From assembly GCF_902728265.1 (NCBI RefSeq), contig NZ_CACVBR010000029.1, positions 1 through 45,673 on the forward strand: DNA of 45,673 nt, given 5' to 3'. The stretch is from Chryseobacterium potabilaquae (GTDB lineage Bacteria; Bacteroidota; Bacteroidia; Flavobacteriales; Weeksellaceae). Within the stretch, counting starts at the first letter, position 1. Every line of letters begins with the position of its first letter. The position numbers and the translations under genes are program-made. Under the pieces are notes generated by a model that did not search any database, had not been told where the DNA came from, and was given only the letters and a program-made list of their open reading frames with translations. Below are positions 41,603 to 45,673 of the stretch, piece by piece.

Positions 41603-43121
41603 ATGGAAACAGAAAATTGGTTTAAACTTAAAAAATATCCACATATTGGATATCCTATTACTAAACTTGATTATAATTAGGTTAAAGAGTATATTTCTAA
41701 TCCTCGAAAGATACAAACTCATAGTTTTCTTCCTTATATTCATAAATGTATAAAACAAAGAAAATTTAGAGCAGACCCTGCAAGGACAGATAAAACTCCA
41801 ACAAAAAAAACGATTTAGGAAGAAGGGCGGAAAGGAGAGACATATCCATTTTGCCTCACATCTTGATTCATTGATTTTTTCATATTATAATCTTTTAAGT
41901 ACTGCATATGAAGAATTCATAAAGCAAAAAAATTTTAATGATTCTGTTGTAGCCTATAGAAAAATTCCTATTTATCCAGGTTCACAAAATAATAAATGTA
42001 ATATTGAGTTTGCCAAATCAACATTTGATTTTATCAAAAATAATTCACATAAAAATCTATCTGTTATTGTCGCTGATGTAACAGAATTTTTTAATAATCT
42101 TAATCATAAAATTCTAAAAAAGCAGTGGAAACAAATATTACAAAATGATTGTAACAATCTACCTGCAGATCATTATAATGTTTTTAAAGCGCTAACAAAT
42201 ATAAAATACATTGAAAGTAAGCAACTTCACAAATCATATGGAAAAACAATGATTGTTGAAAGAAGCATTCCAAACAATGCAAAGAAAAAAGTATATAAGC
42301 GAAAGTATATTGATAAATCTTCCTACTTCAAAGAAAAAAATGCAGTAGCCTTTTGCTCAAAAAAAGAATTTATTCAAAATAATTTAAGTTTGATTATTTC
42401 GAAAAAAAACCATTGTGGAATTCCACAAGGTAGTCCTATAAGTGCAACGTTAGCAAATATTTATATGATAAATTTTGACCAAGAAATTTTTTCTAAAGTT
42501 AAATCTATAAATGGATATTATCAAAGATACAGCGATGACTTAATTATAGTATGTGAACAAAAGGATGAAGATGATATTATAAAATTTATAAGAAAGAATA
42601 TTAAAAACCCCGACATTGCTGATTTAGAAATTCATCCCGACAAAACGAAGGTGTATAGGTTTGAAATAGTGAATAAAAAGTTTTGTGGATTTCTTATTGA
42701 TGAAGTAACAAAAGTTCCTAATTACAATAGAACTCTTGAATATTTAGGATTTACTTTTGATGGGAATCGAGTATTGATTAAAAATGCTGGATTCTCCAAA
42801 TACTATCGTAGTATGATAAAATCATTCAAAAAATCTTCATCATTAGCAAAGAACAGTAAAAATCCAGATAAAAGAATTTTTAAATCAAAGCTCTATAAAA
42901 AATTTACATACATAGGTTCAAAAAGAAAATTAATTTATCAACCCTCGAAAGAGGATTGTTATAAGTATATAAAAACAAAAAGATACGATTGGGGAAACTA
43001 TTTGAGTTATGTCAAAAAAGCAGATAAAGTAATGTATGATTTAAATAATGGAAATTATATTCAAAAGCAGACCAAGAAAATGTGGGGGAATTTTCATAAG
43101 TTAATGGAAATATATAAGTAG
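41603..43121 (+). pseudogene. Drt2-like antiviral reverse transcriptase, disrupted
   Basis: ATG at 41603 gives METENWFKLKKYPHIGYPIT, then an in-frame TAG at codon 26, then VKEYISNPRKIQTHSFLPYI and KFRADPARTDKTPTKK. One extra A in the A8 run at 41803-41810 shifts the frame; removing it yields RFRKKGGKERHIHFASHLD continuous with the long 3' frame. That part holds the RT core: VVAYRKIPIYPGSQNNKCN, VADVTEFFNNLNH, CGIPQGSPISATLANIYM, YQRYSDDLIIV (catalytic YSDD) and YLGFTFDG. Overall layout and N-terminus resemble DRT2 (UG2) defence reverse transcriptases, which are about 450-500 residues. The ORF from 41871 alone lacks the N-terminus. With a stop and a frameshift it is probably inactive unless sequence errors explain both. 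Confidence 0.72.
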
Positions 43122-43324
43122 GGAGAGACAGTGAATAATGAAATTCTTTAATACCGTTACATACATAGAATCATTATTTGAATTTTATATCCTCTATACT
43201 TTATTATAATAAGTTTCAATAAGAGGTATTTACATAAACTACTAAATAAGACGGAATATGAAACTAACTTGAGCATAAAAAATTAAATGAAAAATTAGTT
43301 TTATAAAACGAACGTTTTGTGAAA
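43122..43324. other. Short gap between RT and the following minus-strand gene
   Basis: About 200 AT-rich bases between convergent genes. ACGAACGTTTTGT lies near 43308. No terminator or gene is clear. Confidence 0.3.
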
Positions 43325-43639
43325 TTACACCTCATTAGAAATATATTCTTGATTAATAATGACCTTGTATTTTCTATTTTTCACAAAAGTGATCCCTTCA
43401 ATATATAACTCACATGAAGATTCAGGATTTAAAATATCATTTTTATTTTGATAAAATTCATTTTTAATTTTATAAGATAAGAAGAATGTACTTTTGGAAA
43501 CTATACTGAGATTACTAATTTTAACAGGAACAATTGATTTATTATTAACTTCTACCACTATTGTAGTGAGCATAGAATATTGATTGGTTGCTTTATTCAA
43601 TTTAAAATTGTGCTGTGGTGAAATGTAGATATCAAGCAT
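43325..43639 (-). CDS. Hypothetical 104-aa protein
   Basis: I do not recognise this protein. It appears all-beta: alternating hydrophobic strands (YSMLTTIVVEVNNKSIVPVK, ISNLSIVSKSTFFLSYKI, SCELYIEGITFV, YKVIINQEYIS), like the immunoglobulin-type fold of small accessory proteins, with no signal peptide. It lies between the broken reverse transcriptase and the right direct repeat. It could be a gene or a fragment of a longer one. Confidence 0.5.
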   Translation of the reverse strand: MLDIYISPQHNFKLNKATNQYSMLTTIVVEVNNKSIVPVKISNLSIVSKSTFFLSYKIKNEFYQNKNDILNPESSCELYIEGITFVKNRKYKVIINQEYISNEV

Positions 43640-43792
43640 ATATAAATATATAAAAATTCTTAATAAAAACTTATTCTAAGAAGCGTTCTAATGGTACAAA
43701 TCGCTAATATACTATGAGTAAGAGATAATTAATTCAGAATCTAAATTAAAGGACCTAAGAGAATAGTTCTATACATTTGCAAAAGTTGGCCA

Positions 43793-43890
43793 TTTTAGAA
43801 TCTCCTATGTTTGCAAAAGTTTCAGTAGAAGTAAATAAATTTGTAAACAAAAGCAAAAGGAATGAGAGAACATTGAGCAGAAAATAATCT
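43793..43890 (+). repeat. 98-bp direct repeat, right copy (uninterrupted IS110 target)
   Basis: Nearly identical to 37257-37354 and continuous with ATGTGGTCACTG at 43891-43902. It shows the sequence before IS110 insertion: ...AAAATAATCT|ATGTGG. The 26-codon frame MFAKVSVEVNKFVNK...RTLSRK is present here too (43807-43887). Confidence 0.85.
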
Positions 43891-43905
43891 ATGTGGTCAC
43901 TGGGC

Positions 43906-44250
43906 CTAATTAAATTTTTTTTGCCTTTGAATGGTAAGCTCCTCTTCTTTAGATTCTAGAATAAGATTCAAAACTAATTTAACAATTTTAATTTTTTTTT
44001 CTGGAATATAAAGTATATTTATCACTGGCTTAAAGCCATTATTCGGAGCCTTTGTCAAATCAAGAATGAACTCTATATGGCAGCCTCGTAGTATTCTGTT
44101 ATATTTTAATACTTTCTTTTGAATTGATGATGTAAAAGCTTGTAACATATTATTATTAATATTATCCGCTAAATTTTGCCATTCAGGATTCTCATACTTT
44201 TTAGAGTTCGGATCATAAATTTTGTAAGTAATTTTCGTACTATACTTCAT
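43906..44250 (-). CDS. Hypothetical 114-aa protein
   Basis: An unknown small protein with an N-terminal beta-like segment (MKYSTKITYKIYD), a helical middle (NLADNINNNMLQAFTSSIQK) and a strand-rich C-terminal part (HIEFILDLTK, PVINILYIPEKKIKIVKLVL). There is no signal peptide or known motif. It starts 27 bases after the NUMOD4 gene on the same strand and is probably co-transcribed with it. Confidence 0.55.
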   Translation of the reverse strand: MKYSTKITYKIYDPNSKKYENPEWQNLADNINNNMLQAFTSSIQKKVLKYNRILRGCHIEFILDLTKAPNNGFKPVINILYIPEKKIKIVKLVLNLILESKEEELTIQRQKKFN

Positions 44251-44277
44251 AAACTATTAGAATATTTAAGAGTCAGC

Positions 44278-45465
44278 TCATTTGAGCTCTTTATTTGTTA
44301 GGCAACCATGTTTTTTTTCCCTCAGTACATAATTAGCTGGATGCAGGGAAAGTTTTGAAATATCAATATCCCATAGAGGATCACTGTCATTGACTACCAT
44401 CAAATTTCTGTCGGACAAATCAAATTTTTCTACAAAACAATAATAAAGATATTTGTTCAGCCTTATTTGCCTTCGAGAGCCTTTATGATTTAAATTAGTA
44501 TATAGATAGTAGTTCGTATCAGAATGGGTGGCTAGAAAAAGAGAAATGATACGCTCTTTACAAAAAGTTTTGTTTTTATTCTCAGTCCAGGTATTTAACC
44601 GCTTTATCCTTCCTTTATTAGAAATCACAAAATACCCTTTAAGATTAGGAATCGATTCCCATATCTCACCGGGAAGATCTTTTAGCGATAGATTCATGCA
44701 GGCAGGAGGATTGTTTTGATCAATGATTGGTTTCCCTAGCTTTTTCCAAAGACTCGTATTAAATATTTTTTCTGATTTATTCTTTTTCTCTGGTATAAAA
44801 TCTTCTTCAGTTGGTATATAATCTTTTGTAAACCATCGGAATGTTCCGGCGGTAATTCTTTTTTTGTTGACAACAGCTAATATATGAATATGGTGGGTTT
44901 TTAAAGTTTTGCTTGCAGAATAAATATTTTCAAAACTAGCAACAAAATCGCCATTAACGTTATATTGATGAACTGCCTGCTTATAATTTCCTTTTTTTCC
45001 TCTACCCTTATTCAGTACATTATTACGAAGCTCAATGGTGGTTACTTTTTCAAGATTGCTGAAATGTACATTAAACCGATTTTCATCTTTAAAGGAGATA
45101 CGAAATGAAAGGTCATCTACATCAAATTTTTCAACAAAATGATAATAAACCAAACGAGCAGTTGATTTCCCATATACTTTACCCTCAATAGAGAGATTAC
45201 ATCTTACATTATAAAAGTGAGCCTTTAGATGCTTGTTAAAATATCTAAAAACTTGTGGTTTCATAATTTTAGCTAATATCTTTTGCTCTCCTCCATTAGG
45301 TAAAGGAACCAGACGTTCCCGACTTTTTACCCGACCATAACTCGAAATTGCATAGTTATCAAAACCTTCAATCAGCTTCCACTGCTCATCAGGAAGATCT
45401 TTTAATGAAAGATTAGAAAGGACAGTATTGATATATTCATCATCTAACTCCGTGGGTAGCTTCAT
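44278..45465 (-). CDS. Tandem NUMOD4 DNA-binding protein with degenerate HNH region
   Basis: A 395-aa protein. A first NUMOD4 motif lies at about 22-60 (EQWKLIEGFDNYAISSYGRV). It is followed by an HNH-like stretch (about 105-145, YYHFVEKFDVDD ... NRFNVHFSNLEKVTTIELRNN) in which the NHIDGN catalytic core is missing. A NUMOD1-like helix unit follows (about 168-212, VHQYNVNGDFVASF ... TAGTFRW). A second NUMOD4 is at about 265-300 (EIWESIPNLKGYFVISNKGR) with another FVEKFDLSD segment at about 350. NUMOD4/HNH proteins are homing-endonuclease-like and bind DNA. Here the nuclease core looks lost, so a DNA-binding or regulatory role is likelier. SLKDLPDEQW and SLKDLPGEIW show an internal duplication. 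Confidence 0.72.
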   Translation of the reverse strand: MKLPTELDDEYINTVLSNLSLKDLPDEQWKLIEGFDNYAISSYGRVKSRERLVPLPNGGEQKILAKIMKPQVFRYFNKHLKAHFYNVRCNLSIEGKVYGKSTARLVYYHFVEKFDVDDLSFRISFKDENRFNVHFSNLEKVTTIELRNNVLNKGRGKKGNYKQAVHQYNVNGDFVASFENIYSASKTLKTHHIHILAVVNKKRITAGTFRWFTKDYIPTEEDFIPEKKNKSEKIFNTSLWKKLGKPIIDQNNPPACMNLSLKDLPGEIWESIPNLKGYFVISNKGRIKRLNTWTENKNKTFCKERIISLFLATHSDTNYYLYTNLNHKGSRRQIRLNKYLYYCFVEKFDLSDRNLMVVNDSDPLWDIDISKLSLHPANYVLREKKHGCLTNKELK

Positions 45466-45673
45466 ACATATATTGTATTGGGAAATAATCTACAAAGTTA
45501 TAAAACTTAGAAAAATAATTTTCCTCTACTAGTTAACAATTATGATAAAAGAATCCGTCTCACAACAAAAATTGAGGCGGTTTTTTTTGCTATAAAGTTT
45601 TTTAATGTCTCAGAAAAAATGAAAATTACTCTCTTTAAGCAACTTTCTTTCTTAAATTGTGTGCTAAAGCGTG
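45466..45673. other. Right edge of the window
   Basis: This holds the promoter area of the NUMOD4 gene. A terminator-like hairpin, CCGTCTCA ... TGAGGCGG followed by TTTTTTTT, lies at 45558-45591 and faces right. No gene start is visible before the window ends. Confidence 0.5.

Noticed and set aside
41871..43121. The reverse transcriptase as the RT of a DGR acting on the FISUMP variable tails
   Set aside because: Its motif 4 region reads CGIPQGSPISA, not the [LIV]GxxxSQ signature of DGR RTs, and the N-terminus and length fit a Drt2-like defence RT. No template repeat is adjacent and the gene is broken.
1..45673. CRISPR arrays, tRNA or rRNA genes
   Set aside because: No regularly spaced repeats and no tRNA or rRNA signatures were noticed on reading either strand; a computed search would settle this.

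Overview
The window looks like an accessory region of a low-GC member of the Bacteroidota, most likely Flavobacteriia/Weeksellaceae (a Chryseobacterium or Elizabethkingia relative). The evidence is type IX secretion C-terminal sorting domains, exported proteins that begin mature life with QVGxNT, Flavobacterial -7 boxes (TAnnTTTG), Bacteroidota lipoproteins with acidic residues after the lipid Cys, a Chryseobacterium-type protein-glutaminase and a CDC-like pore-forming protein. The genus call is inference.

Left part (1-27,000): an expanded surface-protein locus. Four FISUMP-domain proteins (A 390-2279, B 13784-15724, C 20445-22106, D 22351-24246), two 205-aa companion proteins and three other small exported proteins are interspersed with small HTH proteins (3863, 4418, 17655, 19298), two LuxR-type response regulators (5075, 25201; one residue apart) and GT2 glycosyltransferases (5904, 26050; near-identical). 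The locus grew by duplication: the LuxR+GT2 pair is repeated about 20.1 kb apart and the 205-aa+FISUMP operon 6,661 bp apart. Decayed fragments of the GT2 and of one exported protein lie in the gaps. The 3' ends of FISUMP genes A and D change abruptly to a GC-rich, NNC-codon-dominated 150-nt segment, which is the footprint of adenine mutagenesis by a diversity-generating retroelement (DGR). No DGR reverse transcriptase or template repeat is visible here, so any such system would act in trans.

Inserted in this locus are a convergently placed pair of predicted surface lipoproteins, a CDC-like pore former (7048-8643) and a protein-glutaminase-like deamidase (8916-9887), and a complete tyrosine recombinase (11304-12614). 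The recombinase promoter region is bracketed by 17-bp inverted repeats that resemble a recombination site pair.

Middle (27,000-32,000): a broken small membrane protein, a large type IX-secreted reprolysin-like metalloprotease with FN3 and GEVED domains, and a membrane-anchored AraC-type regulator.

Right part (32,000-45,673): mobile-element and defence debris mixed with stress genes. It holds IS4 and Tn3 remnants, a CinA-C protein, a Tn3-type resolvase, a ferritin-like DUF892 protein, an iron-permease-family protein, a DUF6766 protein, a frameshifted IS110 element, a tandem Dabb lipoprotein, a HigBA toxin-antitoxin pair, a disrupted Drt2-like antiviral reverse transcriptase and a tandem NUMOD4 protein. 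A 98-bp direct repeat brackets the IS110-to-RT block. The IS110 sits in one copy and the other copy preserves the uninterrupted target site.
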